Assembly: GCF_023715685.1 (NCBI RefSeq)
Contig: NZ_JAMBOQ010000003.1
Span: 186,001-250,000 of the forward strand
Length of the DNA stretch: 64,000 nt
Source of the DNA: Priestia aryabhattai
GTDB taxonomy: Bacteria > Bacillota > Bacilli > Bacillales > Bacillaceae_H
Direction of reading: 5' to 3'
Below, piece by piece: positions 9,298 through 18,154 of the stretch (its first letter is position 1; each line of letters opens with the position of its first letter). The notes below the pieces were generated by a model. That model was not told the DNA's origin. It did not search any database and saw nothing but the letters and a program-made list of their open reading frames with translations. The position numbers were made by a program, and so were the translations under genes.

Positions 9298-10125
9298 ATG
9301 GAAAACTTACAGTCAACAACGACCTTAGCAAACGGCGTTAAAATGCCTTGGTTAGGTCTAGGTGTTTATAAAGTAGAAGAGGGTCAAGAAGTTGTAGATT
9401 CAGTTAAATATGCAATAAAGGCTGGATATAAAAGCATCGATACGGCTAAAATTTATGAAAATGAAGAAGGCGTTGGACAAGCGATCAAAGAATCAGGTGT
9501 TTCTCGCGAAGAATTATTTGTTACATCAAAAGTATGGAATGCGGATCAAGGCTATGACACAACTCTTCAAGCGTTTGAAACAAGCTTAAACAAGTTAGGT
9601 CTTGATTATTTAGATTTATACTTAATTCACTGGCCAGTTGAAGGTAAGTATAAAGATACGTGGAAAGCACTTGAAAAACTTTATAAAGACGGGAAAATTC
9701 GTGCAATCGGTGTATCGAACTTCCAAGTTCATCATTTAGAAGACTTAATTGCGGATGCAGAAATTAAGCCGATGGTAAACCAAATCGAGTTTCATCCACT
9801 TTTAACACAAACAGAAGTGCGTGAATACTGCAAAAAACAAGGAATCCAAGTGGAAGCTTGGTCGCCGCTTGCACAAGGTGAGTTACTTGATAATGAAGTG
9901 TTAACTCAAATTGCTGAAAAGCACGGAAAATCAACTGCTCAAGTTATTTTACGTTGGGACCTGCAAAACGAAGTAGTAACTATTCCTAAATCAACAAAAG
10001 AACATCGTATTATCCAAAATGCAGACATATTTGATTTTGAATTAAATGCAGAAGAAGTTGAAAAAATTAACGCATTAAATCAAAATCATCGCGTAGGTCC
10101 AGATCCGGATAACTTTGACTTTTAA
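9298..10125 (+). CDS. yvgN: Aldo/keto reductase, YvgN type
   Basis: A 275-residue TIM-barrel oxidoreductase that reduces aldehydes such as methylglyoxal and other glyoxals with NADPH. The catalytic tetrad is visible: D48 (SIDTAKIY), Y53, K78 (FVTSKVW) and H111 (DLYLIHWP). The cofactor segment IPKSTKEHRI is near the C-terminus. AIGVSNFQVHHLE and MVNQIEFHPLLTQ match the YvgN/YtbE group closely. The start is ATG 9298, 8 bases after AAAGGGGATGA; longer frames would overlap the IclR gene. Confidence 0.92.
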   Translation: MENLQSTTTLANGVKMPWLGLGVYKVEEGQEVVDSVKYAIKAGYKSIDTAKIYENEEGVGQAIKESGVSREELFVTSKVWNADQGYDTTLQAFETSLNKLGLDYLDLYLIHWPVEGKYKDTWKALEKLYKDGKIRAIGVSNFQVHHLEDLIADAEIKPMVNQIEFHPLLTQTEVREYCKKQGIQVEAWSPLAQGELLDNEVLTQIAEKHGKSTAQVILRWDLQNEVVTIPKSTKEHRIIQNADIFDFELNAEEVEKINALNQNHRVGPDPDNFDF

Positions 10126-10161
10126 TTTCAAAACAAGACTAAAACGTCTCGTAAGATAAAT

Positions 10162-10208
10162 AATAAACAAAGCGCTATTGTTATTCATGCAGTAGCGTTT
10201 TGTTTATT
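10162..10208 (+). terminator. Terminator of the reductase gene
   Basis: AATAAACAaaGCGCT pairs with AGCGtttTGTTTATT, with an imperfect stem and T-rich 3' side. Confidence 0.6.
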
Positions 10209-10246
10209 AAAAAGTAAATGCGATGGTTGAACGAGGAGGAAGAGTA

Positions 10247-11008
10247 ATGGAAATGTCAGGAAACACCATTTTAATTACGGGCGGAGCGTCAGGGATTGGG
10301 TTGGCACTTGCAGAACGTTTTTTAAATGAAGGAAATGAAGTTATTATTTGTGGAAGGCGGGAATCAAAGCTGCAAGAAGCAAAAGAAAAATTTCCTTCAT
10401 TACATACAAAAGTGTGTGACGTATCAATAGAAGAAAGCAGAGTAGAGTTAGTAAAATGGGCGACTGAAACGTTCCCAAAATTAAATGTTATTGTGAATAA
10501 TGCAGGCATTCAGCAGCGCGTAAATCTTTTACACATGCAGGAAGAGTGGCAGTACTATGAAAAAGAATTAATGAGTAATGTAAGTGCACCTATTCATTTG
10601 ATTTCGTTATTGATTCCTCATTTCGTTCAACAAGAACGTGCAGCGGTTATTAACGTAACATCCGGGCTGTCTCTAACACCTGGAGCATGGGTGCCAATCT
10701 ACAGTGCAACAAAAGCGGCCTTGAGGTCGTTTACGATTAGTTTAAGACATCAAGTAGAAGGAACAAATACCGAAGTAATAGAAATTCTTCCTCCAGCCGT
10801 GAACACAGATTTAGGAGGACCGGGTCTTCATACATTTGGAGCACCTCTTGATGACTTTGCTGATTCAATATTTAAAGAATTGAAAAAAGGTAAAATCGAA
10901 ATTGGCTATGAAGATAGTGCTAAGAGGCTTCATGCTTCCAAAGAAGAAATTGAGAAAGCTACAGTACAGGCTTGGAATGGATTTTTAAAAAACAATCCTG
11001 AATTTTAA
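10247..11008 (+). CDS. Short-chain dehydrogenase/reductase, DltE-like
   Basis: A 253-residue Rossmann-fold enzyme. The cofactor motif TGGASGIG is at residues 10-17, NNAG follows at about 90, and the catalytic Ser-Tyr-Lys appears as VTSGLSLTPGAWVPIYSATK. Sequence style (NEVIICGRRESKLQEAKEKF, VEVIE-like LPPAVNTDLGG) is closest to DltE of the D-alanyl lipoteichoic acid region. No dlt genes are here, so the physiological substrate is unknown. ATG 10247 was chosen because GAGGAGGAAGAG lies just upstream. Confidence 0.88.
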   Translation: MEMSGNTILITGGASGIGLALAERFLNEGNEVIICGRRESKLQEAKEKFPSLHTKVCDVSIEESRVELVKWATETFPKLNVIVNNAGIQQRVNLLHMQEEWQYYEKELMSNVSAPIHLISLLIPHFVQQERAAVINVTSGLSLTPGAWVPIYSATKAALRSFTISLRHQVEGTNTEVIEILPPAVNTDLGGPGLHTFGAPLDDFADSIFKELKKGKIEIGYEDSAKRLHASKEEIEKATVQAWNGFLKNNPEF

Positions 11009-11056
11009 AGGTAGGAAACAAAAAGGTTCCTAAACCTGTCAATAGTAGCGGGTCAT

Positions 11057-11097
11057 AAAAAGCGTGTGTCCATAAAATAAATGAACACACGCTTTTT
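11057..11097. terminator. Bidirectional terminator
   Basis: AAAAAGCGTGTGT and ACACACGCTTTTT form a perfect 13-bp stem between the converging dehydrogenase and MarR genes. Confidence 0.9.
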
Positions 11098-11101
11098 ATC
11101 A

Positions 11102-11560
11102 TTAACGATCCACAGTTTGTCTAATTCGTTTTTCCATTTTTTCAAGCATGCGGAGGTACTCATCCTGTTCTTCAGGAGTTAGAGCAAAAAGCATGTCTTG
11201 CCAAAATAAATTTCGCTGCTCAATTACATAGTTCACTAATGTTTCGCCAGCCTCTGTTAATGATATCCATACAATTCGGCGGTCTTTTTGGTCACGTACG
11301 CGCTTAATGAGTGCATCATCTTCTAATTGATTTAATAAAATGGTAGTAGCCCCGGAAGTTAGCTTTAGATTTGAAGAAATTTCGGCTACCATACGTTTAG
11401 AGCTGACTCCAATGAATTTTAGAATTAAAAATTTCGTAATGGTCAAATTATAGGGCTGCTCACTGATTTTATCTTCCAAGAGCTTCCGCTTGAGTTCAAA
11501 TAATGAGGTTTTAACTTGGTCAAGTTTTTCTAGTTTATCTATTAACTGCTGATCCATCAT
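11102..11560 (-). CDS. MarR-family regulator of the adjacent efflux operon (inferred)
   Basis: A 152-residue winged-helix protein with the MarR core SNLKLTSGATTILLNQLEDD and wing KDQKDRRIVWISLTEAGETL. The start ATG 11560 follows AAAAGGTGATT. It is divergent from the EmrA/EmrB-type operon at 11910, the usual arrangement for a local repressor that senses the exported compound. A palindrome overlapping the putative efflux promoter (11854-11865) is a candidate target. Confidence 0.88.
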   Translation of the reverse strand: MMDQQLIDKLEKLDQVKTSLFELKRKLLEDKISEQPYNLTITKFLILKFIGVSSKRMVAEISSNLKLTSGATTILLNQLEDDALIKRVRDQKDRRIVWISLTEAGETLVNYVIEQRNLFWQDMLFALTPEEQDEYLRMLEKMEKRIRQTVDR

Positions 11561-11832
11561 AATCACCTTTTCTTTATCATTATAGGTGTTAAACAATTGC
11601 TGCTAGTTACCTATTGTGGTTTATGTATATAGGGAGTTTGTTCCAAACAAAGGAGCTGTTTTTGCGTATAACCCTATGCTTATATATCTAACTTTAAAGT
11701 AAAGTAAAGTACTTGTAAAGAAACCAAAACTTTTAAGTTGTATTTCGGTTAAAGATGTAGTAAAGTATTCAGTCGGGAAAACTTTATGAAACATAAATGT
11801 TTAGTTTTAAAAATAAATTAAAATCAAAGTTA

Positions 11833-11866
11833 TTTACAACTAAATATCTTTGTGATAAAGTTATCT
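11833..11866 (+). promoter_or_regulatory. Candidate promoter and operator of the efflux operon
   Basis: TTTACA (11833-11838), a 17-base spacer and TAAAGT (11856-11861) form a plausible sigma-A promoter. The dyad GATAA-AG-TTATC (11854-11865) lies on the -10, where a repressor such as the divergent MarR protein would block it. The 349-base region 11561-11909 shows no other feature I can support. Confidence 0.45.
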
Positions 11867-11909
11867 AGCGTAATACTTAACTGAATGAAATATTAAGGAG
11901 GTAAAATAA

Positions 11910-12548
11910 ATGTCAAGAGGGCGTTTAATTTTAATGAACTTTATCGGAATTATTGTAGTATTAGCTTTAATTATTGGTGGAGGATACTATTATATTCAAA
12001 AATCTAATTATGTATCCACAGACAACGCAAAAGTGTCCGGCGACCTTTATACAGTAGTAGCGCCAGCGGCAGGTAAAGTAGCAAGCTGGAACATTGAAGA
12101 AGGTAAAGATGTTTCAAAAGACGATGAAGTAGCTAAAATCCAATCAGAAGATGGAGAAAAAACAGTTACAGTACCAGAAAATGGAAAAATCATCAAAACA
12201 CAGGTAAAAGAAAATCAAATGGTTCAAGCTGGTCAACAAATTGCTAGCGAAGTAGATATGAATAACTTATTCATCATTGCAAACATTAAAGAAGACAAAT
12301 TAAAAGATATTGAAGCTGGCGATGACGTTGATGTAACAGTTGACGGAGATACTAAAACAACAATCGATGGAAAAGTAGAAGAAATCGGTTATGCAACAAA
12401 CTCAATTTTCTCATTAATGCCAAGCTCTAATTCAGACGGCAACTATACTAAAGTATCACAAACAGTTCCTGTTAAAATCTCTATTTCTAACTACTCTGAA
12501 AACGTACTACCAGGTATGAACGCAGAAGTTAAAATCTCTAAAAACTAA
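11910..12548 (+). CDS. EmrA/HlyD-type membrane fusion adaptor, short form
   Basis: A 212-residue protein with one N-terminal membrane helix (about residues 8-29) and an exported part. The segment YVSTDNAKVSGDLYTVVAPA is typical of EmrA-family adaptors, followed by split lipoyl-like halves (GKVASWNIEEGKDVSKDDEV and ENGKIIKTQVKENQMVQAGQ) and a beta-barrel ending in VLPGMNAEVKI. There is no long coiled-coil hairpin, consistent with a Gram-positive cell lacking an outer-membrane channel. The following MFS gene starts 42 bases downstream. Confidence 0.85.
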   Translation: MSRGRLILMNFIGIIVVLALIIGGGYYYIQKSNYVSTDNAKVSGDLYTVVAPAAGKVASWNIEEGKDVSKDDEVAKIQSEDGEKTVTVPENGKIIKTQVKENQMVQAGQQIASEVDMNNLFIIANIKEDKLKDIEAGDDVDVTVDGDTKTTIDGKVEEIGYATNSIFSLMPSSNSDGNYTKVSQTVPVKISISNYSENVLPGMNAEVKISKN

Positions 12549-12590
12549 GCACGTACATGATTAAGAAGAGAAGAAAGGAGGAAGGAACTG

Positions 12591-14216
12591 ATGTCAGCAA
12601 ACACGATACAACCAGAGGAAAGCTCAGTTAAAAAGCATATCCCGCTACTAGTCGTACTTATGCTTGGATTGTTCTTAGCAATTTTAAACCAAACGCTGCT
12701 AAATGTTGCGATTCCGCATCTGATTACAGAGTTTGGCGTTACGGCTAATACGGCACAGTGGTTGCTTACGGGATATATGCTTGTAAATGGTGCACTTATT
12801 CCATTATCAGCCTATTTAATTGAACGTTTTGGCGTTCGTCGCTTATTCTTATTTGCAATGGTCTGCTTTACAGTAGGTGCACTTGTCTGCGGAATTGCGC
12901 CTACTTTCTCGATTATGCTAATAGGACGTCTTGTTCAAGCAGTCGGAGGAGGAGTACTAGCACCTCTAGTTATGACCATTATCGTATTTATTTTCCCTCC
13001 TCATATGCGCGGAAAAGGAATGGGGATCTTTGGTTTAGCCATGATGTTCGCTCCGGCAATTGGACCGACGCTTTCAGGATGGGTTATTCAAAACTATGAC
13101 TGGCACATTTTATTTACGGGAATGGTGCCACTAGGGGCGCTCGTACTTATTATTGCAGCTTTTAAATTAAAAGATATTAAACCACCTCAAAATGTAAAAG
13201 TAGATCTAATTTCTGTGTTTACATCTCTTGCAGGTATGGCTTTACTTCTATACGGCTTCAGTGAAGCTGGAAAAGATGGTTGGACGGATTCAGTTGTATT
13301 ATCAACGATGATCGGTGGTATCGTCTTATTAATCATCTTTGTTTTGCAGCAGCTTCGACTTAAGAGTCCATTACTTGATGTGAGAGTATTTAAATACAGT
13401 ATTTTCTCATTATCTAATATCATTAGTATTGCCATTACAATTAGCATGTATGCTGGTATGTTCTTATTACCAATTTATTTGCAAAATATTCGTGGCTATT
13501 CAGCGTTTGATTCAGGTTTATTAATCTTGCCTGGTGCACTTGTTATGTTAGTTATGTCGCCAATTTCTGGTACGCTGTTTGATAAACTAGGACCGCGTCC
13601 ACTAGGGATTGTCGGGATGTTGATTACGGTTGTGACAACATTCGAATTTACAAAATTAACACTGGAAACACCCTTTAGTCATATTGTTATTATTTATATG
13701 ATTCGTGCATTCGGTATGTCATTATTGATGATGCCAATTATGACAGCTGGTTTAAATCAGCTGCCGGCAAAATTAAGCAGCCATGGTACCTCAATGGCGA
13801 ACACGCTTCGTCAGGTGAGTGGTTCAATCGGTATCAGTTTAATGACTACAATCTTTACAAATCGCACAACATATCATGTGAATGAAATGAGCAGTTCAAT
13901 GACTACATCCGATCCATTCTTTATGAATAACTTCCAGGTATTTGTTCAAAAGATTGCTCAAACGCTTCACCTTTCTCAAACAGAGGCTCAAAAACAAGCT
14001 TTAACAACATTAGCTGGAAAAGTTCAAGCGCAAGCAACTGTACAAGGAATTAACGACGCGTTTTACTGGACAGTTATTATTGCCATTATTGGATTGATTT
14101 TAAGTTTCTTCCTACGTGATGTTCGTAAAGATGCAGTAGTAGAAGTAGAAGAGACAGAAAAAGAAACAACAGACGATATTCGTATGTTACCGGCACCAAA
14201 AGATATGAACTCATAA
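12591..14216 (+). CDS. yhcA: DHA2-family MFS multidrug exporter (EmrB/YhcA type)
   Basis: A 541-residue, 14-helix drug:proton antiporter. LNQTLLNVAIPHLITEFGVT in helix 1, LIGRLVQAVGGGVLAPLVM and FAPAIGPTLSGWVIQNYDW are DHA2 signatures (motifs D1, A/B-like and C). It probably works with the preceding EmrA-like adaptor. The downstream pair of a WrbA-like flavoprotein and a small anchored protein mirrors B. subtilis yhcA-yhcB-yhcC, which supports the name. Ribosome site AAAGGAGGAAGG. Confidence 0.88.
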   Translation: MSANTIQPEESSVKKHIPLLVVLMLGLFLAILNQTLLNVAIPHLITEFGVTANTAQWLLTGYMLVNGALIPLSAYLIERFGVRRLFLFAMVCFTVGALVCGIAPTFSIMLIGRLVQAVGGGVLAPLVMTIIVFIFPPHMRGKGMGIFGLAMMFAPAIGPTLSGWVIQNYDWHILFTGMVPLGALVLIIAAFKLKDIKPPQNVKVDLISVFTSLAGMALLLYGFSEAGKDGWTDSVVLSTMIGGIVLLIIFVLQQLRLKSPLLDVRVFKYSIFSLSNIISIAITISMYAGMFLLPIYLQNIRGYSAFDSGLLILPGALVMLVMSPISGTLFDKLGPRPLGIVGMLITVVTTFEFTKLTLETPFSHIVIIYMIRAFGMSLLMMPIMTAGLNQLPAKLSSHGTSMANTLRQVSGSIGISLMTTIFTNRTTYHVNEMSSSMTTSDPFFMNNFQVFVQKIAQTLHLSQTEAQKQALTTLAGKVQAQATVQGINDAFYWTVIIAIIGLILSFFLRDVRKDAVVEVEETEKETTDDIRMLPAPKDMNS

Positions 14217-14234
14217 GCAACGGAGGGATAAAGG

Positions 14235-14765
14235 ATGAAAATTTGTATCGTATATGATAGTGAAGGCGGACATACAGAGGCATTAGCAAAAGCGATTGCT
14301 TCTGGCGCTGAGCTGTCTGGAGAAGCAACCGTATATGTAAAGCATGTCGAAGATGCAGATGTACGTGAACTGCCTGAAATGGATGCTATTATTTGGGGCT
14401 GCCCAGGGCATTTTGGAACAATTAGTTCAGGGTTAAAAACGTGGATTGATAAATTAGGTTATCTATGGGCAGAAGGTAAATTAATTAATAAAGTAGGTGC
14501 GGTGTTCTGTACAACAGCTACAACGCACGGTGGCTTAGAAGCGACGCTTTTAAATTTAATTACACCTATGCTTCATCAAGGTATGATTATTGCTGGGTTA
14601 CCAGGTAACATTCCAGAAAATGCGCTGTACGGTACTTATTACGGTGTTGGAATTACTTGTCCAATCGAAGGTAACGAATTATTAACAGAGAACGACCAAG
14701 CGCTAGGTAAAGCATTGGGAGAACGTGTTGTTCAAGTGACTAAACGAATGACACAAGGACAGTAG
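14235..14765 (+). CDS. yhcB: Flavodoxin-like NAD(P)H:quinone oxidoreductase family protein (YhcB)
   Basis: A 176-residue flavodoxin-fold protein of the WrbA type. [20 protein letters not shown] is the phosphate-binding loop for FMN and [18 protein letters not shown] is the second flavin loop. Alternating [19 protein letters not shown] matches WrbA-like quinone reductases. It lies 18 bases after the exporter and is probably cotranscribed, suggesting the operon answers quinone or redox-cycling toxins. Confidence 0.87.
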   Translation: MKICIVYDSEGGHTEALAKAIASGAELSGEATVYVKHVEDADVRELPEMDAIIWGCPGHFGTISSGLKTWIDKLGYLWAEGKLINKVGAVFCTTATTHGGLEATLLNLITPMLHQGMIIAGLPGNIPENALYGTYYGVGITCPIEGNELLTENDQALGKALGERVVQVTKRMTQGQ

Positions 14766-14773
14766 GTGACGGT

Positions 14774-15184
14774 ATGTTAGGTATTTTACTGATCGTTGTA
14801 GCTGTGATTCTAGTTGTACTAATTATTACAATGAATGCCAAAGCATCATCTTCTAAGCGCCAGCGTACAGTTCCACCTAAAAAAGAAGCGGCTGCCTCAA
14901 ATGCTCCTAAAGAGCCAAAAGTAGAAGAGAAAAAAGCACCAGAAAAACCTGCAGCACCAAAAGAAGAACAGCCAAGAGAGCCACAGGCGAAGACGGAAAC
15001 AAGAACATCTAGACATAAGAGAGAAAAAGATGTCATGAACGATGATATGTATCGTCAAGTGCTCCAGAAGTTTAGAGAAGGCGAAAAAGACGACACGGTT
15101 TTCACAAAAGAAGAACGCGACGTTATGAATGATGACGCTTTTCGTAAAGCTTTAAGATCGTTTAAGAAAAACGATAATGAATGA
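14774..15184 (+). CDS. yhcC: Small membrane-anchored protein with a duplicated C-terminal motif (YhcC-like)
   Basis: 136 residues: an N-terminal hydrophobic helix (2-20), a Pro/Lys/Glu/Ala-rich linker (28-80), and two copies of a short unit, REKDVMNDDMYRQVLQKF (83-100) and EERDVMNDDAFRKALRSF (113-130). The helix orientation would leave the charged tail in the cytosol or wall space; this is not determined. Position matches yhcC in B. subtilis. Function is unknown. Confidence 0.75.
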   Translation: MLGILLIVVAVILVVLIITMNAKASSSKRQRTVPPKKEAAASNAPKEPKVEEKKAPEKPAAPKEEQPREPQAKTETRTSRHKREKDVMNDDMYRQVLQKFREGEKDDTVFTKEERDVMNDDAFRKALRSFKKNDNE

Positions 15185-15243
15185 GTTTCTTCTATTATAA
15201 TAGTACGGAATAAAATAGATAGAAAATAGGTTATAAGCATTCC

Positions 15244-15321
15244 GCGAAACCAGCCGTTCTCCCCAGGTTAGGTTTCGCTTGGAGTGTAGCAGGGGGCTGA
15301 CATGTTAAAATCGACTCCCTG
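15244..15321 (+). promoter_or_regulatory. Structured leader before a MarR gene
   Basis: Two stems are visible: GCGAAACC (15244-15251) with GGTTTCGC (15271-15278), and CAGGG (15290-15294) with CCCTG (15317-15321). The region is much more GC-rich than its surroundings. It could be a folded 5' leader or the yhcC terminator plus an operator. I do not recognise the family. Confidence 0.4.
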
Positions 15322-15346
15322 ATTATAAGAAAGGGGACGTCAAAAC

Positions 15347-15772
15347 ATGGAACAGCTCACATTTATTGAAGAGGTCCAGAGAATTTCGATATCCCTTAAC
15401 AAAAAGGTAATGGCAGAGATAAAAGAAAGGTTGCTTTCACAAGGGATTACGCCTTTTCAATATCATATCTTATTAATTATAGGTAAATGCAGTCACATTG
15501 GAGTAACCAAGCTGGCAGAAGAGATGCGCGTAAAGCCTAGCGCGATTACTCCTGTTATTAATCGTTTAATAGACTTAGAGTTAGTTTCACGCTATCACTC
15601 TAAAGAGGATCGTCGTAAGGTAAACATTGAGTTAACAGCTAAAGGTGAACAAGTGATTGAAGAAGCAAATGAGATTGTGCAAAAAATGATTGCTCATTTC
15701 TTTTCTTGCTATGAACCGAAAGATCAAGAGCAATTTTTGAAATTATTTAAGAAACTAGACGCTAATATCTAA
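15347..15772 (+). CDS. MarR-family transcriptional regulator
   Basis: A 141-residue MarR protein. The recognition helix region is EEMRVKPSAITPVINRLIDL and the wing is YHSKEDRRKVNIELTAKGEQ. It sits directly downstream of the efflux cluster and upstream of the ribose operon, with its own terminator. It may be a second regulator of the efflux cluster, but nothing in the sequence proves this. ATG 15347 follows AAAGGGGACG. Confidence 0.87.
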   Translation: MEQLTFIEEVQRISISLNKKVMAEIKERLLSQGITPFQYHILLIIGKCSHIGVTKLAEEMRVKPSAITPVINRLIDLELVSRYHSKEDRRKVNIELTAKGEQVIEEANEIVQKMIAHFFSCYEPKDQEQFLKLFKKLDANI

Positions 15773-15779
15773 TGAAAGA

Positions 15780-15811
15780 AACATCACTTCTTAATGGAGT
15801 GATGTTTTTTT
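15780..15811 (+). terminator. Terminator of the MarR gene
   Basis: ACATCACT and AGTGATGT form the stem, followed by seven T. Confidence 0.85.
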
Positions 15812-15821
15812 GATAAAAAGA

Positions 15822-15867
15822 TTGTCAACTTCACTTTTCCATGATATTATTTGTGTAAACGGTTACA
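15822..15867 (+). promoter_or_regulatory. Ribose operon promoter with cre site
   Basis: TTGTCA (15822-15827), 17 bases, TATTAT (15845-15850) is a near-consensus sigma-A promoter. TGTAAACGGTTACA at 15854-15867 overlaps the start point. It matches the catabolite-responsive element consensus except one position and could be read by CcpA, RbsR or both. The same site is known in the B. subtilis rbs promoter. Confidence 0.85.
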
Positions 15868-15889
15868 TATATGAAGGGAGGGAAATAAA

Positions 15890-16879
15890 GTGGTAACAAT
15901 TCGTGATGTAGCAAAAGAAGCAGGTGTGTCCGTTGCGACCGTTTCGCGCGTTTTAAACAGTACAGGGTATGTAAAAGAAGACACGCGTGTGCGAGTAATG
16001 AATACAATTCAAAAATTAAACTACAGCCCTAACGAAGTAGCCCGTTCTCTTTATACACGTGAATCACGTTTGATTGGTCTATTGCTTCCAGACATTACAA
16101 ACCCTTTTTTCCCTCAACTTGCACGAGGAATAGAAGATGAAGTACATAGCCATGGATTTCGTTTAATTCTTGGCAATAGTGATGAGCAGTTAGAGAAAGA
16201 ATTAACATATCTCCAAACGTTTACGCAAAATCATGTAGTAGGAATGATCACGGCAACAACAAGTCTAGCTCAGAAACTATATGAAGGTCTTACATTTCCC
16301 GTAGTGTTTTTAGATAGAAGTTCTGATCAGTATCCATCCGTTTATGCTGATGGTTTTGAAGGTGGGAAACTTGCTGCAGAAGAAATAATCAAAAGAGGAA
16401 GTAAAAGAGTTACACTTATCAAAGGTCCAGTAAATGTAAAGCCTGCCCAGGAACGTTTTCAAGGCTCTCTGTCTGTTTTGAGTCAGTCTGATGCAGACTT
16501 TTACGTATTAAATACAAATTCTCTAGCGTTTGACGATGCGCAGAAATGGGCAAAGGAAATCTTTCAAAAGTACCCTGAAACAGATGGAATAATTGCTAGT
16601 AATGACATTGTAGCCACAGCTGTTTTACACGAGGCGTTTCGATTAGAAAAAAGTGTGCCTGATGATCTACAAGTGATTGGTTTTGATGATATTCCGCAAA
16701 GCCGCTTTTCGTTTCCAGCGCTGTCTACAATTCGTCAGCCTGCTTATGAAATGGGCAAGCAAGCAGCAGGTCTGTTAATGAAATGCATTAAGAAAGAACC
16801 TTTAATTCAAAAGCAAGTACAACTACCCGTTACGTTTATTGAACGAAATACGACACGAAAGGTTGAGGAACATGGCTAA
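15890..16879 (+). CDS. rbsR: LacI-family ribose operon repressor
   Basis: A 329-residue repressor starting at GTG 15890. The DNA-binding headpiece TIRDVAKEAGVSVATVSRVL is at residues 3-22, followed by the periplasmic-binding-protein-like sensor (GLLLPDITNPFFPQLARGIE, DGIIASNDIVA, VIGFDDIPQSRF). It heads the rbsKDACB operon and should release DNA on binding ribose or its phosphate. GAAGGGAGGGAAA is the ribosome site. Confidence 0.95.
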   Translation: MVTIRDVAKEAGVSVATVSRVLNSTGYVKEDTRVRVMNTIQKLNYSPNEVARSLYTRESRLIGLLLPDITNPFFPQLARGIEDEVHSHGFRLILGNSDEQLEKELTYLQTFTQNHVVGMITATTSLAQKLYEGLTFPVVFLDRSSDQYPSVYADGFEGGKLAAEEIIKRGSKRVTLIKGPVNVKPAQERFQGSLSVLSQSDADFYVLNTNSLAFDDAQKWAKEIFQKYPETDGIIASNDIVATAVLHEAFRLEKSVPDDLQVIGFDDIPQSRFSFPALSTIRQPAYEMGKQAAGLLMKCIKKEPLIQKQVQLPVTFIERNTTRKVEEHG

Positions 16880-17750
16880 AGTAACTGTGATTGGAAGTTC
16901 ATCAATGGATTTAGTAGTAACATCAAATATTCGTCCTGGAGCTGGAGAAACAGTGTTAGGAGAATCATTTAAAACCGTTCCGGGAGGAAAAGGAGCCAAC
17001 CAAGCTGTTGCAGCAGCCCGTCTTGGAGCGGATGTGAGTATGATTGGGTGTGTGGGCGAAGATCATTATGGAAAAGCAATCCTGGAGAATTTCAAATCAA
17101 ACGGTGTATCTGTGGAAAGTGTGAAACCGGTTACAGGTTCAGATAGCGGAACAGCTCACATTATACTCGCTGAAGGCGATAACAGCATTGTAGTTGTCAA
17201 AGGAGCAAACGATTATATTACTCCAGACTACGTAGAAAAAGCAAAAGAAAAAATTAAAGAAGCTGATATCGTACTTATTCAGCAAGAAATTCCAGAAGAA
17301 ACGGTTGAATATGTTGCTCAGCTGTGTCAGGAATTAAACGTACCGCTTTTATTAAACCCAGCCCCTGCAAGACCATTAAAAGCAGAAGTGATTGAACAAG
17401 TTTTTTACATCACTCCAAATGAACATGAAGCAGAGCTTTTATTTGAAGGAAAAGAAAAAGCAGAAATGTTAAAACAGTATCCAAATAAATTGTTCATTAC
17501 AGAAGGAAAACAAGGTGTACGCTATTTTAACGGCGAGAAAGAAGTATTGGTTCCTTCTTATCAAGTAGAAGCGGTTGATACAACAGGAGCAGGAGATACA
17601 TTTAATGCAGCGCTTGCTGTGGCACTTGCCGAAGGCATGGGTTTTGAAAAGGGAATTCAATTTGCCAATCGCGCAGCTTCGCTATCCGTCACTAAATTTG
17701 GTGCTCAAGGCGGCATGCCGACTCGAAAAGAAGTGGAGGAGAGCTTGTAA
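16872..17750 (+). CDS. rbsK: Ribokinase
   Basis: A 292-residue PfkB-family kinase that converts D-ribose to ribose 5-phosphate with ATP. Sugar-binding PGGKGANQA is at 37-45, NPAPA and TPNE are central, and the anion hole with catalytic base DTTGAGDTF has D242. ATG 16872 overlaps the rbsR stop by 8 bases with GAGGAA upstream; longer frames fall inside rbsR. Confidence 0.96.
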   Translation: MAKVTVIGSSSMDLVVTSNIRPGAGETVLGESFKTVPGGKGANQAVAAARLGADVSMIGCVGEDHYGKAILENFKSNGVSVESVKPVTGSDSGTAHIILAEGDNSIVVVKGANDYITPDYVEKAKEKIKEADIVLIQQEIPEETVEYVAQLCQELNVPLLLNPAPARPLKAEVIEQVFYITPNEHEAELLFEGKEKAEMLKQYPNKLFITEGKQGVRYFNGEKEVLVPSYQVEAVDTTGAGDTFNAALAVALAEGMGFEKGIQFANRAASLSVTKFGAQGGMPTRKEVEESL

Positions 17751-18140
17751 ATGAAACGACACGGAATGATTAACAGTCATATTACAAAGATACTAACAGA
17801 TCTAGGTCATACAGACACAATTGTCATTGCAGATGCAGGGTTACCTGTTCCTAGTAATGTGCCTAAAATTGATTTGTCTTTAAAGCTAGGAGTGCCTAGC
17901 TTTGAAGATGTAGTAATGGCTGTATTAGAAGATATGGCTACAGAAAAAATAGTGATTGCAGCTGAAATGAAAAAAAGAAATCAAAAAGCTTATGAGTTAA
18001 TGGAAAAGCAAAACATCTTAGTAGAAGAAGTATCGCATGAACAATTAAAAATGCTAACAAGCAAAGCAAAAGTGGTAATTCGTACAGGAGAAGCAACTCC
18101 TTATGCAAACTGCATTTTACAAGCGGGAGTTATTTTTTAA
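17751..18140 (+). CDS. rbsD: D-ribose pyranase
   Basis: A 129-residue enzyme that interconverts the pyranose and furanose forms of ribose for RbsK. Catalytic H20 (DLGHTD) and D28 (IADAGLPVP) are present. The start codon directly follows the rbsK stop codon, implying translational coupling, and GGAGGAG lies in the end of rbsK. Confidence 0.95.
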   Translation: MKRHGMINSHITKILTDLGHTDTIVIADAGLPVPSNVPKIDLSLKLGVPSFEDVVMAVLEDMATEKIVIAAEMKKRNQKAYELMEKQNILVEEVSHEQLKMLTSKAKVVIRTGEATPYANCILQAGVIF

Positions 18141-18154
18141 AAGAGGTGAACAGC

